From assembly GCA_903889245.1 (NCBI GenBank), contig CAISWQ010000018.1, positions 1 through 64,000 of the forward strand: a stretch of DNA of 64,000 bases, written 5' to 3'. Shown here in pieces: positions 50,450 to 60,750 of this stretch. The stretch's first letter is position 1; the number at the start of each line of letters is the position of its first letter. This DNA comes from an uncultured Lentisphaerota bacterium. GTDB lineage: Bacteria; Verrucomicrobiota; Kiritimatiellia; CAIQIC01. Under the pieces are notes generated by a model that worked only from the letters and a program-made list of their open reading frames with translations, ran no database searches and was not told the DNA's origin. The translations under genes and the position numbers were made by a program.

Positions 50450-51984
50450 GGTTTGCTCGGTTTCTTTGGGCATCTGGCATTCTTTGTTTGACGTGTCTTT
50501 TTTATCGAGGGAGATGGAGGATTCTTCCCGTGTGCATTGTGACGAGGCCGCCTCCCTACGGAAGGTTCCTTGACCCCATAGGCGGCATGGGTTTCGCCGA
50601 CACGGAGCACGCGCATGTCGCCAGTCCTGTCTCGCCAGAGTTCCAAGGCCTCCTCCAAATCGCCCCGATTTGGCTCGGAGGCCAACAAGGTGAAGTCGAG
50701 GATGGGGCGGTATGTCGCGGGGGCGATAGCAACTTGAGGACCCTGCCTGCCCGCTTCCGTAAATAGAGCAAGTTGATTGCCCTCTTCCTTGGTGTCGCCA
50801 GGGACTGCTTCCCTAGCGTTGACGAAATCCCCCATCGGTTGCAAGCCATGGGCAAAGCGTTTCAAGATCGTGGTGATGGCGGCTGGGCTGTTGTCTACGC
50901 CAATCCAGTGCCGGCCAAGTTGGGAGGCGACACTCAAGGTCGTACCCGATCCCGCGAAGCAATCGAGCACGAGGTCTCCTTCGTTCGAGGAAGCCTGGAT
51001 GATTTGAGCCAGCATGTCGGAATTTTTTTCGGTCGGATAACCCGACACCGCGATGTTCTGGTTGTGAGCGTCGCGAAAATCCAGCCAGATGTCCTGCACC
51101 GGAATGCCTGTGCTTTGATCGAGATAGATTTTCCGCCGCGGATTGCCGGTAGGCGACCAGTAGATTTCGCCGCGAGCGTCCAACTCGTCCAGTGTCCGCG
51201 GTGGATATTGCCAGTGCTTGCCGGGCGGTGGAGGCTGGCCGCGCCAAAGTTGCCCTGTTTCTCCATGTCGTACTCCGGGCGCATGCACGGGGACTTTCTT
51301 ATATTGCCGGCCTGTGCCTGGCTCCACGTACTGATATTCTTTCTTTGCGCTCGTGTCGTTCCACGGTGTGACGGGACGATGCCAGACATAGTCGTCAGAT
51401 TTTGTGTAGAAAAGAATGTAGTCAGCGACATTCCCGTAGGTCTTGTGGGTGTAATTCTTCGTGTTGCACTTTTTGCGTGTTATCCAGTTGCGGAAGTTGG
51501 CCTGGCCAAACACTTCGTCCATCAGCACCTTGGCGTGAAAAGCCATGTTGTCATCCAGGTGCAGATACAGCGAGCCGTCGTCGGCCAGCAACTCCCGCAA
51601 GAGCACCAAGCGTTCGCGCAGAAATTCGAGATAATGCGCGCCTTCCAGCAAATCCACATAAGCGTCGTTTTGATCGCGTGACTGGAAAATACTCTTCGTA
51701 CAATAAGGGGGATCAATGTAGACCAGTCGCACTTTGCCGCGCACGCATGCATCGTGCCGCAACGCAGCCAGTACGGACAAGTTCTCGCCATAGTACAACC
51801 GGTTTGGCGTCTGACTGTGACCATAATCCGGCCAGAGTTGGCGGATGCTGGCGGGAGGGGTCGCGAGAATATCGCTTACGGCTTTTTTCCCCGCATAGCC
51901 GAGGCAGACTTCGCTGACGCCCCGATTGCCTGTCGGCGGTTGAGGTCTGCCACGCCATTTTGTTTTTGGAAGTCCGGTGGCCAT
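50446..51984 (-). CDS. Beta-class DNA methyltransferase (N6-adenine or N4-cytosine)
   Basis: This 512-residue methyltransferase has motif order IV first (VYIDPPYCTKS, about residues 86-96) and motif I later (LDCFAGSGTTLSVASQLG, about 340-357), which defines the beta class used by type II and type III Mod enzymes. LEFLRERLVLLRELLADDGS between them is typical. The C-terminal 120 residues are unassigned and end in a basic low-complexity tail. The partner gene lies 10 bp upstream, so it is probably the modification half of a restriction system. DNA composition is AT-richer than that of its neighbours. Confidence 0.9.
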   Translation of the reverse strand: MATGLPKTKWRGRPQPPTGNRGVSEVCLGYAGKKAVSDILATPPASIRQLWPDYGHSQTPNRLYYGENLSVLAALRHDACVRGKVRLVYIDPPYCTKSIFQSRDQNDAYVDLLEGAHYLEFLRERLVLLRELLADDGSLYLHLDDNMAFHAKVLMDEVFGQANFRNWITRKKCNTKNYTHKTYGNVADYILFYTKSDDYVWHRPVTPWNDTSAKKEYQYVEPGTGRQYKKVPVHAPGVRHGETGQLWRGQPPPPGKHWQYPPRTLDELDARGEIYWSPTGNPRRKIYLDQSTGIPVQDIWLDFRDAHNQNIAVSGYPTEKNSDMLAQIIQASSNEGDLVLDCFAGSGTTLSVASQLGRHWIGVDNSPAAITTILKRFAHGLQPMGDFVNAREAVPGDTKEEGNQLALFTEAGRQGPQVAIAPATYRPILDFTLLASEPNRGDLEEALELWRDRTGDMRVLRVGETHAAYGVKEPSVGRRPRHNAHGKNPPSPSIKKTRQTKNARCPKKPSKP

Positions 51985-51994
51985 ACGGGCATTT

Positions 51995-52885
51995 CTATGA
52001 ACGCAGCCAGTCGCGTGTGAGCCGCTTGGAGACCATGCGCAGAGTGGCGACCAGAATCCTGCCGCGGTGACTGTGCTCCAAGCGGGCATAATCATTCCAC
52101 ATGGACCCCAACAACAAGCCGGGACCATCGTTGATGAAAATTACTTTCGTGCGTCGCCGATGCCTGCGAGCGTAGACCAGTATTTCATCGGCGCAATTAT
52201 GATAGCCCCCGGTGCGATCATCCTCCTGCGCACCGCCGCGGTCGGAGTCATAGCGGGCCAAGCCGACGGCCAAGATTTCCCGCTCGGCGTCATCATAAAT
52301 AACAAAATCCACCGGACGGTCAGGCTTGGGATATTTTTCAAAGATTTCTCCCAGCAGAATATCCCTGCCAGCCCGCTCGGGGCCGTGAATCGGCAAGTCA
52401 GGGAAGGTGCTGCGGAATAACTCGAAAAATCGCTCCGTCAGGTCGTAGCCTTTCTTGCCACGATCTTTGTACTCCCAAAGCACGGCGCACAGGGCTTCAT
52501 CGGGCATCGGGCGGGCATCAAACGCCGGCTGTACCTCATGAATGGGACGAAAACCTTTGCCAAACTGATCGCAGATGCTTTGAGCTTTGGCTTTTTGTTT
52601 GAGCATTTCCACCGGGGTTTCCGGGCTGACATATTTTCGGAAGATGCGGGAGAGTTGAATGCGCATCCATCCATTGCGTTGCTCGGCAATTTGCAGGAAT
52701 AGCCGTTTGGACGATTCCGAGGTGTGCAATAGTTGCCCGAATAGAACGAGGACCGGCTTATACAACTCACAGGCATCTTGCAAGATGTCAGGATAGTATT
52801 CACCTGTAGCTAGCGTGATCCAGTCGCGCGCCTTCGCCTTGCAGTCAGCAAATGAGAGCGGCTTGCTTTTGAGCGCAGCTTTCAT
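51995..52885 (-). CDS. Probable type II restriction endonuclease (family unassigned)
   Basis: This 296-residue protein is encoded just before the methyltransferase gene on the same strand. The N-terminal half is helical (SKRLFLQIAEQRNGWMRIQL). The C-terminal half has RPVDFVIYDDAEREILAVGL followed by ARYDSDRGGAQEDDRTGGYH, which could be the D-(x)n-ExK-like core of a PD-(D/E)XK nuclease with a variant last position. I do not recognise a named family. The endonuclease role rests mainly on its pairing with the methyltransferase. It could also be a regulator or specificity protein. Confidence 0.65.
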   Translation of the reverse strand: MKAALKSKPLSFADCKAKARDWITLATGEYYPDILQDACELYKPVLVLFGQLLHTSESSKRLFLQIAEQRNGWMRIQLSRIFRKYVSPETPVEMLKQKAKAQSICDQFGKGFRPIHEVQPAFDARPMPDEALCAVLWEYKDRGKKGYDLTERFFELFRSTFPDLPIHGPERAGRDILLGEIFEKYPKPDRPVDFVIYDDAEREILAVGLARYDSDRGGAQEDDRTGGYHNCADEILVYARRHRRRTKVIFINDGPGLLLGSMWNDYARLEHSHRGRILVATLRMVSKRLTRDWLRS

Positions 52886-52989
52886 GTGTTCATTTTATCA
52901 TCACGGCCTAAACACAAGCAATAAACCTTCACAAAATCAAACTGCGCGAAGCCAAATGGCTTCGCGCGGTTCACGCGCCAGGTTGCGCG

Positions 52990-55410
52990 TTATTGCGGCA
53001 GCGGGTGCTGCGTACCGGTCAAGTCGGCGGGGATCTCGGCGGCGGTGGGCAGGGAGAGGTTGGCTTTTTTCAAGAGTGCGGGGTCGAATGCGCTGATCGC
53101 CAGTACGCCGGTCTGCCACGTGCCCTCCCCCTCCAGCCGGACCAAGAATTGGAGCGGGCCGCGCTTTTCCGTGCGGAAAGAAAATATTTCGCGCACCACC
53201 GCCTGCGGCGGGAATTTTTTGCTGGCAAGAAGCTGCGCGCCTTCGCGGATGACGAACTCGGCGGCGGCGCCATCAAGCCGCGCGGCCAATCCGGCCACGC
53301 GCCAACCCCGTGAAGACGGCAGCGGATCAGCGAGCTTGGCCCAACGATAGCCACGTTGCGCCCAGTCATTGGGCGCGAGTTGGTCAACGCGGATGAGCGT
53401 GCGCGGCGCATTCGTACCGGGGTTCTGTGTGGTGATGATGGGCGTCGCCTGGCGATGCGGGGGCAAGCCCTGCCACAGCGAGCATGCGTTCCTTGTCGCG
53501 CCGCTGACGATGACGGGATAGGCTGGCCCGAGGATGGCGCCGCCGTGCTGCTGCGACGAGGTCGCCGGCAGCGGGAACACATGGACAGCAAAGACGACGA
53601 CGATGGCCGCCAGCACGCCAAGCTGTGCCCAGCGCGGCCAGGCCGGCCGCAGGAGCAGCAGCGCGATGCCACCGTAGAGCGTGAGCGCGGGCCACCACTG
53701 GACCGGCACGGCGGGGTTATAGAACGGCCGCAATAGACGGTCGAAGAGCGGATGTACCACATCCACGTCGTAGGGCGTGGTGAAGTTCGTGTGCAACTGG
53801 GGCAACACGACAAGCTCCGTCAGAAACATCGTGATGGAAAACAGACCGAAGAAGAAGACCAGCCAACGGAAAACGCCCTGCGTGCCGGGCAACACCACGG
53901 CGAGCGCGGCGACCAGCAGGGGCACGGTGACGGCCAGATAACGGCCGGCCAGCGAGGCGCCGCAGTGATACCAACTGCAGGAACCCCACGTGCAGAGAAT
54001 GACGAGAAAAACCAGCGTGACGGTCAACCCAAAGCGCCAATAGCCGCGGTTGAAAAGCAGTCCGAGGCCGGCGGGCAATGCGCAGGCGAAAAGCGGGGTC
54101 GAATAGAGGATGCTGTGGTCGCTGGCCAGCGAGTGCCAGGTGAAGATGGGAGCAAAGCTGAAGGCGGTAGCGCTGTGCGCCTGCAGCAGATGCCATCCAA
54201 ACAGATGCGCCTGGAAACCAAGGAAGAGCAGCAGGCTGGCGATGCCGCCGCCGGCGAGCAGCACCAAGCGCGGCCACTTCTGCCGCCACGGGCGTGGGTC
54301 CAGCAACTCGAAGAGACCATAGCAGCCACCCAACACCGCGGCGACGGGCAGGAAGCGGGCGTAGGCAAAGGGAAGCGCGATGATCAACAGCAGCAGCAAC
54401 GTGAGTGAGGGCCACGGCCGCTCCGTCCGATTCAGAATCGCCAAGACCCCGCAGATCGTCAGCGTCACGCCCAGCATCTCCGGCAGCACGCGACACGAGT
54501 AGACACCCCACAGGGTGCCCAAGCCCAGCATACCGAGCAGCAAGACGGCCGTGGCAGTATCACGCGAGAGGCGCCGGCAAAGCGAAAAGAAAGCGGCCAA
54601 CCCCAGACCGGAGATGAGCCCGAGCACCAGATGACGGACCGGCCAACCCCAAGGCACGGTGGGCGCCAGCAGAAAAGACAAACCGGGCGTGTGCCACGAA
54701 TACCAGTGTCCGTCGCGCGAATTGGGACTGACGTGCAGCGTCTCCGCCATGTCGGCCGGCGGGTTCCCCACATTGTTGCGGATGTCCAGGTCGTGATCCC
54801 GATAGAGGCTCTCGGCTTGAATCAGGTAATGGACCTCGTCGCCCGATTGTTCGCCGATGGCTTTGGTGAAGTAACAACCCAGCAACCCATAGAGAAGCGT
54901 GAAGACGACTGTGATCAACACCCATTCGCGTCGGCTGGCGCCGCGGCCCGGTGACACGCTGCAGGTGGGCGTGTAGGCGACGTAAAGCGCCCACGCCATG
55001 ACCGCCGGCGCGCCATAGTAGAGAAGGTTGCCGGATAACATCGGCCAAGGCACCTGCAACAGGCGCGCACTCAGCGACAACACCGGCAGCCAAACCAAGC
55101 AGGCTTGAGCCCGCTCCAAGGACGTGCGTTGCGCGTGACGTCGCCGCCACATCAACAGAAGTGTAGCGAGAATCAAGCACACGCCGCCGATGGCCCAAGC
55201 CCGGAACTGGAGGCCCGACGGGGCCAGCAGCATGATACGCCCCGGAAAAGAATCCACCCGATGGGTAGCCATGCTGGGCCAGAGGCCCACCCACCAGTGC
55301 AGCAAATCCAGCAGAATCAAGGCAACGGTGGGCAGGTATGGCAACAAGTGACGTTGTGCTCTGGGTTCCATTTGCGGCGGCGGATCAACAAGGGACGTTG
55401 AGGCATTCAA
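52990..55410 (-). CDS. Large polytopic membrane protein, GT39/ArnT-like
   Basis: This 806-residue protein has about 12 to 15 hydrophobic segments over residues 20-620 and a soluble C-terminal domain of about 180 residues. Just after an early helix lies [20 protein letters not shown] (about residues 180-199), with the acidic DE/H pattern found in the first periplasmic loop of lipid-linked glycosyltransferases (PMT, ArnT and similar). It may transfer a sugar from a polyprenyl carrier to a surface acceptor. Substrates are unknown. It stands between the restriction genes and pnp. Confidence 0.78.
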   Translation of the reverse strand: MNASTSLVDPPPQMEPRAQRHLLPYLPTVALILLDLLHWWVGLWPSMATHRVDSFPGRIMLLAPSGLQFRAWAIGGVCLILATLLLMWRRRHAQRTSLERAQACLVWLPVLSLSARLLQVPWPMLSGNLLYYGAPAVMAWALYVAYTPTCSVSPGRGASRREWVLITVVFTLLYGLLGCYFTKAIGEQSGDEVHYLIQAESLYRDHDLDIRNNVGNPPADMAETLHVSPNSRDGHWYSWHTPGLSFLLAPTVPWGWPVRHLVLGLISGLGLAAFFSLCRRLSRDTATAVLLLGMLGLGTLWGVYSCRVLPEMLGVTLTICGVLAILNRTERPWPSLTLLLLLIIALPFAYARFLPVAAVLGGCYGLFELLDPRPWRQKWPRLVLLAGGGIASLLLFLGFQAHLFGWHLLQAHSATAFSFAPIFTWHSLASDHSILYSTPLFACALPAGLGLLFNRGYWRFGLTVTLVFLVILCTWGSCSWYHCGASLAGRYLAVTVPLLVAALAVVLPGTQGVFRWLVFFFGLFSITMFLTELVVLPQLHTNFTTPYDVDVVHPLFDRLLRPFYNPAVPVQWWPALTLYGGIALLLLRPAWPRWAQLGVLAAIVVVFAVHVFPLPATSSQQHGGAILGPAYPVIVSGATRNACSLWQGLPPHRQATPIITTQNPGTNAPRTLIRVDQLAPNDWAQRGYRWAKLADPLPSSRGWRVAGLAARLDGAAAEFVIREGAQLLASKKFPPQAVVREIFSFRTEKRGPLQFLVRLEGEGTWQTGVLAISAFDPALLKKANLSLPTAAEIPADLTGTQHPLPQ

Positions 55411-55470
55411 AAGGAAAGGCGCAAAGACCTTGCGGAGCTTTGCGCCCTTCCACTCACCTATGGCTGCCCA

Positions 55471-57609
55471 TTATTGCGGCAGCGGCGGCGGGTTGCCCGC
55501 CTTGGCCTGCGCGTCCAGGTCGGCCATGGCGGCCTTGCGGCTCAAGCGCACGCGGCCGGTGTCATCGACGTCGATGCACTTGACCCACATCTGGTCGCCA
55601 ACCTTGCAGATGTCGGTGACGCTGCGGATGCGCTGGTCGGCCATCTCGCTGATGTGCACGAGGCCGTCCTTGCCCGGCAGGATTTCGACGAACGCGCCGA
55701 ATTCCTTGATGCCGGTGACGGTGCCGTTGTAGATCTTGCCCACCTCGGGCTCGGCCGCGATCATGTTCACCTCGCGCACGGCGGCCTCCATGGCCTCCTT
55801 GTTCGTGGCGAACACCCGCACGGTGCCGTCGTCCTCGATATCGATCTGCGTGCCGGTAACGTCGGTGATGCGGCGGATGTTCTTGCCGCCCGGGCCGATC
55901 AGCGCGCCGATGTTCTCGGGGTTGATCTTCAGGACGGTGATCCGCGGCGCGTGCTTCGAGAGGTCGGCGCGCGGCTCGTTGATCAGCGACTGGATGAAGT
56001 CCAGCAGCTTCATGCGCGCGGCCTTCGCCTGCGCGAACGCGCCCTCGACGAGTTCCCACGTCAGGCCGCGCAGCTTCAGGTCCACGTGGAAGCCGGTGAT
56101 GCCTTCGCGCGTACCGGCCACCTTGAAGTCCATGTCGCCGCAATGATCCTCGGCGCCGAGGATGTCGGTGACGAGTTGCGCCTGCTTGCCGTCGGCGCTG
56201 GTGAACAGGCCGATGGAGATGCCGGCGACGGGCTTCTTGAGCGGAACGCCCGCATCCATCAACGCCAGCGTGCCGGCGCAGACCGAGGCCATCGAGCTGG
56301 AGCCGTTCGACTCCATGATCTCCGAGACCACCCGCACCGTGTACGGGAAGTCCTTGGGCATCATCGGGGAGATCGAGCGCTCGGCGAGCGCGCCGTGGCC
56401 GATCTCGCGGCGGCCGGTCGCGCCGAGGCGGCCGACTTCGCCGACGCTGAACGGCGGGAAGTTATAGTGCAGGAAGAACTTCTTCTCGTTCGGGCCGCCA
56501 GCCAGCGCGTCCATCTCCTGCACGTCGGACGACGTGCCCAGCGTGACGGTGGCCAGCGACTGCGTCTCGCCGCGGGTGAACAGCGACGAGCCGTGCGTGC
56601 GCGGCAGCAGGCCGACGCGGCCGCTCAGCGGGCGCAGCTCGTCCATCGCGCGGCCGCCGATGCGGTGGTGCTTCGTGAGCACCATGTCGCGGGTGGCCTC
56701 GATCTCGAGCGCGTCGAAGAGCTGGAAGAATTGCTCGCCGCTCATCTCCGGGAAGAGCGCGACCAGCTTGGTCTTGAGCCCGTCCTTGACGGCGGTGACG
56801 GCGTCCTGGCGCTCCAGCTTGCCATTGATCATCAGCGCGGCTTCCAGGTCCTTGCCGGCGAGTTCGCGCGCCTTGGCGAGGTGCGTCTGGTCCACGACGA
56901 GGTCGGCAAACTGCTTATCCGGCAGGCCGAACTGGCGGCGCAGTTCGAACTGCGCCTGGATCAGCGGCTGGATCGCCTGGTGCGCGAGGCGCATCGCGGC
57001 GAGCATATCCGCCTCGGTGATCTCCTGCGCGGAACCTTCGATCATCAGCGCGAGGTCCTTCGTGCCGGCGTAGATCAGGTTCAGGTCGCTGGTCTCGATC
57101 TGGGCGACGGTCGGGTTCAGGATGAACTGGCCGTTGATGCGGCCGACGCGCACGGCGGCGACCGGGCCGGCGAACGGAATGTCCGACAGCATCACCGAGG
57201 CGCTGGCCGCCGTGATGCTCAACACATCGGACTCATTCTCGCGGTCGGTGCAGAGCAGGTGGTTGAGAATCTGCACATCGTTGCGGTAGCCATCGGGGAA
57301 CAGCGGGCGCAGCGGGCGGTCGGTCATGCGCGCGATCAGGATCTCGCGCTCACTCGGCCGGCTCTCGCGTTTGAAATAGCCGCCCGGGAAGCGGCCCGCG
57401 GCGTAGAACTTCTCGCGGTACTCCACCTGCAGCGGGAAATAATCCACGCCTTCGCGGGGGGTCTTGGTGGTGGTCACGGCGGAAAAGACGATTGTCTCGC
57501 CCATCTGCACCGTGAGGGAGCCTTCGGCCTGGCGGGCCATGAGGCCGGATTCGAACTTCACCTTCTTGCCGCCGACATCCACTTCGACGACACGGATCTC
57601 ACTACTCAT
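55471..57609 (-). CDS. pnp: Polyribonucleotide nucleotidyltransferase (PNPase)
   Basis: This 712-residue exoribonuclease degrades RNA by phosphorolysis. Two RNase PH domains are present ([41 protein letters not shown]; then [20 protein letters not shown]). A KH domain ([18 protein letters not shown], about residues 566-583) and a C-terminal S1 domain ([20 protein letters not shown]) follow. The start [17 protein letters not shown] is at 57609. The order rpsO-pnp is the widespread arrangement. Confidence 0.97.
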   Translation of the reverse strand: MSSEIRVVEVDVGGKKVKFESGLMARQAEGSLTVQMGETIVFSAVTTTKTPREGVDYFPLQVEYREKFYAAGRFPGGYFKRESRPSEREILIARMTDRPLRPLFPDGYRNDVQILNHLLCTDRENESDVLSITAASASVMLSDIPFAGPVAAVRVGRINGQFILNPTVAQIETSDLNLIYAGTKDLALMIEGSAQEITEADMLAAMRLAHQAIQPLIQAQFELRRQFGLPDKQFADLVVDQTHLAKARELAGKDLEAALMINGKLERQDAVTAVKDGLKTKLVALFPEMSGEQFFQLFDALEIEATRDMVLTKHHRIGGRAMDELRPLSGRVGLLPRTHGSSLFTRGETQSLATVTLGTSSDVQEMDALAGGPNEKKFFLHYNFPPFSVGEVGRLGATGRREIGHGALAERSISPMMPKDFPYTVRVVSEIMESNGSSSMASVCAGTLALMDAGVPLKKPVAGISIGLFTSADGKQAQLVTDILGAEDHCGDMDFKVAGTREGITGFHVDLKLRGLTWELVEGAFAQAKAARMKLLDFIQSLINEPRADLSKHAPRITVLKINPENIGALIGPGGKNIRRITDVTGTQIDIEDDGTVRVFATNKEAMEAAVREVNMIAAEPEVGKIYNGTVTGIKEFGAFVEILPGKDGLVHISEMADQRIRSVTDICKVGDQMWVKCIDVDDTGRVRLSRKAAMADLDAQAKAGNPPPLPQ

Positions 57610-57719
57610 TTTCTTCTTTTCTCCTGTGCAGGAGAAACGCATCCGTCCCCCGGCGGTGTGCCGCGGGACTGGAGGTTGTTTCGGGGAACGTGCGCCCGGC
57701 GTGAACCGGGCGGGCGGGT

Positions 57720-57983
57720 TTACCGACGCAGGCCAAGGCGCTCGATCAGCTTCTGATAGCGCGCTTCGTCCTTGTGGCTGAGGTAATCCAGCAGCCGGCG
57801 GCGCTTGCTCACCATGATGATCAGACCACGGCGCGAGCTATGATCCTTTTGGTGACCCTGCAGGTGCTGGGTCAGATCCTTGATGCGCTTGCTAAGAAGG
57901 GCCACCTGAACCTCGGCGGAGCCGGTGTCCGTGGCGTGCAACTGATAGTCCTTCTGTACGCTGGCCTTGGTTGCGTTTTCCAT
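57720..57983 (-). CDS. rpsO: 30S ribosomal protein S15
   Basis: This 87-residue protein binds the central domain of 16S r[22 protein letters not shown] (about residues 16-34) and [22 protein letters not shown] are the conserved core. It lies upstream of pnp with a 110-bp spacer. That spacer contains a GCCCGG/CCGGGC hairpin (57694-57711) without a T-run, so it is not a clear terminator. Confidence 0.97.
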   Translation of the reverse strand: MENATKASVQKDYQLHATDTGSAEVQVALLSKRIKDLTQHLQGHQKDHSSRRGLIIMVSKRRRLLDYLSHKDEARYQKLIERLGLRR

Positions 57984-58283
57984 ATCCTTAACAGACCTAT
58001 TTCTGCTTCTCTCTGCTTGTTACTTGTTTTGTTCGCGCGGGACAATACGGATGCGAATGCGGCCTGTAAAGTCCTTTTTCAAAAAAATATCACAGAGGCT
58101 CTGCGCTCAGAGGGGGATAGCTCTTGGACACAGCCGAATGCATTCTGGAAGGTCTTGGAAAAGAACAACAGATGTGGCATTTTCTCGCAGGTGAGAATCG
58201 TGGACAGAAGGAGACTACAGGGGGCCGCGCCAAGCTTGTGGGCCGCTGGCTGGTCTGAAAGCTGCTAAAATCTAGAGCGTGAT
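57984..58283. other. Divergent intergenic region rpsO / pilus locus
   Basis: This gap of 300 bases between the divergent rpsO and PilV-like genes shows no gene. It must hold promoters in both directions. A TAAAAT hexamer at 58266-58271 lies close to the pilin start codon but has no convincing partner. At 58149-58161 a half-palindrome, TGGAAGGTCTTGG, recalls the palindrome family but lacks the left arm and was not counted. Confidence 0.5.
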
Positions 58284-58691
58284 ATGAAACAGGATGCACA
58301 AGCTGGCTTTACGCTAACCGAGGTGATGGTGGCAGTGTTGGTACTGGCTCTCTTCATCATCGGTTGCTATACGGCGGTCACTGGGGCCTTGTGGATGAAC
58401 CAGACGGCGCGGGATCATTATGTGGCGGTGCAGCTGGCGAATGCCCGCCTGGAGCGTGCCCGCAATATCCAGTACGCCTCGCTGAGCCAGTTGGTGGAGA
58501 ACAATGTTGTGATTGATGCCATGGGCACGCCAAGCCTAAATGGCCAGTTCCGCCGGACCACGACCATCAATCCCAACTATGGCTCCAATCTGACCGAGTT
58601 TGTGATCCAAGTGGACATCCGTAACAGGAAAACAGGCCTGTTTGGATCGGTAAATGAAACCATTGCTTCTGTCTTGCCGAGTAAACCATGA
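58284..58691 (+). CDS. PilV-like minor pilin
   Basis: This 135-residue protein has a class III (type IV pilin) leader: the short charged MKQDAQA followed by GFTLTEVMVAVLVLALFIIG, with cleavage after Gly8 and Glu at mature position 5. The rest is a small beta-rich pilin domain. Minor pilins of this kind prime or cap pilus assembly in the inner membrane. The stop overlaps the next gene by 4 bp. DNA composition is less GC-rich than in the housekeeping regions. Confidence 0.85.
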   Translation: MKQDAQAGFTLTEVMVAVLVLALFIIGCYTAVTGALWMNQTARDHYVAVQLANARLERARNIQYASLSQLVENNVVIDAMGTPSLNGQFRRTTTINPNYGSNLTEFVIQVDIRNRKTGLFGSVNETIASVLPSKP

Positions 58692-60739
58692 ACAAGCCTT
58701 GGCATAGTGCCGGTTTCACGCTGGCGGAACTGATGTTGAGCATGGTCATCACCGTTATCGTGGTGACGGCCAGTGTGACAGGTTATCTGTTTATGTTGCA
58801 GGGCGAGCGGTTGAATTCCACCCAGGCCGGTCTGGATGTGGATGTGCGCACGGCCATCAATGCGCTCAATCACGATTTGCGTCTTTCGGCCATGGACAAG
58901 ATTTTGTTCTATCCCGCTGGGCCGGGGCCGTATTCGGCGGTCAGCTTCCCCATGGCGACACCCAATGTTGGCGGTCTGCTCAACTACAGCACCAATGGCA
59001 CCATCATCTGGGACAAGACCGTGATCTACCACGTCTGGTCGGGCCAGCCGAATCAGTTGCGGGTGACCACCTTCAGCCCCCGCAACAATAACCTGACCGA
59101 TACGCAGCGGCAGGCCCAACTCAATAGCGTGGTGACAACCGGTGATGGCAGCGCCACCTATGATGCGGGGACCGCGAGTACCAAGGTGCTGTTCAACAAT
59201 CTGGTGTTGTGGAATATCTATCCCCAGCGAGCCATTTTTGATGGCTACAGTTCCAACACGGAACGGGCGGTCAATTACACGCTGGGCTCTGTGGCGCTCG
59301 CACCCGGATCGCATCTGTTCAAGTTCTCGGCGGTGGGCAAGAACGCCTTGAGCAGCAGCTACGCCATCGGATTGGATACGCTGGTGATGTCGCCCTGCGG
59401 CGTCGAGCGCGAGGCGGAGGCGCAGACTGTGTCCGCGGGTTCGGCCACGGCAGGCTATATGGCGGCTGGGGGCTGGAGCGGGAATTACCGGCTCCTGTCC
59501 TCCTGCACGGCGACCGGACAATATTTTACCTTGAGCATGGAGAATGACCGGTGGGAGGAAACCAACTTCCGCGAGACCGGCGCGGCGACCGATTGTACGA
59601 CGGTGGAATTTGACCCCTCGCTAAGCCCCAAGGATTTTGTCGTGCAACTTGAGGGTCCTGGTTATGCCTGGCTGGCCAGCGAGCAGACCGGCACGCCCTT
59701 GGCCGAGAGTACGACGAATGATGCCCTGCGCGGGTGTGCGGTGCGGGTGTTATTGCGCGGCTCCCAGATGAACAATGGCAACATCATCAAGCTGGATGGT
59801 TCGATGAACTATGTGTGCTTCATGGCGGCCACCAATAACACCTTACGCATCAGCAATGCTTATTTGGCGGAGGCGGCGGACTTCGAGAACTTCACCATGA
59901 ATGCGGTTTCCAACGGCGTGCCTCTTCTGTTCTATGGTGCCAGTTCCTCCTACACGATCCCGGCGGGCTCCTACGCGTGGGCCTGGTGTAGTGGCGCCCC
60001 ATTCCAGATTGACAAGGACAAGAGTTATCTTGTCTCGTTTCTGGTGGATAATTCCGCGACGCATGGCGATGCGGGTTATTGGCTGGAGACCATGACCAAT
60101 ACGCCGGGTTGTTGGATCCTGCCGTCCAGTTTGAATCCCGACAGTACCATGACCCGCGCCGCCAACTGGAGCAGCTTGGGCGTGGTGGAAACGAATCTGC
60201 TGTTTGGAGTCTACGGTCTGTATACAACCTGTCCGACCAATGGCACCTATACCTCACCCATTGTGGATACTCATCAAACGGCGCCTGTCTATTCAGATAT
60301 CAACTGGAATGCCGAGGTGCCTTCAGGCGCGAGTTTGGGTATCCGGGTGCGGTCAGGCAATCAAACGGATCTTTCCGATGCCGCAGCTTGGACGAACGTG
60401 ACGGCGCTCGCAAGTCCGGGGGTCATCAGCCCAGGCAGTGGGCGCTATGTGCAGTTTCAGGCCCAGTTACGACCGGATGGTTCCACATGGAGTTCACCCC
60501 AGTTGAAGAATGTGACCGTGCGTTGGGGTGGGGTGCAGCGGGTGGTGGATGTGGGCGGCATCTTCTCCAAGGGCCCTGACCATGGCATTTGGGAGCTGAC
60601 GGTGGACGGTAATCCCCTCGTCAAAGGCGTCACGATGGATCTAACCATCTACAAGGATATGCCCGTAATGAATGGTGGCACCCGGCGGCTGACCTCCACC
60701 GTCTCCATGGAGATTTATCCCCGCAACACAGGTAAATGA
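58688..60739 (+). CDS. Very large PilW-like minor pilin with beta-sandwich domains
   Basis: This 683-residue protein has a prepilin leader MNKPWHSAGFTLAELMLSMV (cleavage after the Gly, Glu at position 5) and then a pilin helix. The remaining 600 residues are beta-rich. A central segment (about 235-500) looks carbohydrate-binding-like, with many Thr/Ser/Trp/Asn. Residues about 515-620 resemble a repeat-type beta-sandwich (SGRYVQFQAQLRPDGSTWSS, PQLKNVTVRW). PilW proteins are usually 200 to 400 residues, so this one is exceptional and may be a tip adhesin. The next gene starts within a few bases of its stop. Confidence 0.8.
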   Translation: MNKPWHSAGFTLAELMLSMVITVIVVTASVTGYLFMLQGERLNSTQAGLDVDVRTAINALNHDLRLSAMDKILFYPAGPGPYSAVSFPMATPNVGGLLNYSTNGTIIWDKTVIYHVWSGQPNQLRVTTFSPRNNNLTDTQRQAQLNSVVTTGDGSATYDAGTASTKVLFNNLVLWNIYPQRAIFDGYSSNTERAVNYTLGSVALAPGSHLFKFSAVGKNALSSSYAIGLDTLVMSPCGVEREAEAQTVSAGSATAGYMAAGGWSGNYRLLSSCTATGQYFTLSMENDRWEETNFRETGAATDCTTVEFDPSLSPKDFVVQLEGPGYAWLASEQTGTPLAESTTNDALRGCAVRVLLRGSQMNNGNIIKLDGSMNYVCFMAATNNTLRISNAYLAEAADFENFTMNAVSNGVPLLFYGASSSYTIPAGSYAWAWCSGAPFQIDKDKSYLVSFLVDNSATHGDAGYWLETMTNTPGCWILPSSLNPDSTMTRAANWSSLGVVETNLLFGVYGLYTTCPTNGTYTSPIVDTHQTAPVYSDINWNAEVPSGASLGIRVRSGNQTDLSDAAAWTNVTALASPGVISPGSGRYVQFQAQLRPDGSTWSSPQLKNVTVRWGGVQRVVDVGGIFSKGPDHGIWELTVDGNPLVKGVTMDLTIYKDMPVMNGGTRRLTSTVSMEIYPRNTGK

Positions 60740-60750
60740 AGAGGTGTAAA

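Noticed and set aside
57694-57711. Hairpin between rpsO and pnp as terminator
   Set aside because: A 6-bp GC stem without a following T-run on either strand; rpsO-pnp read-through is usual.
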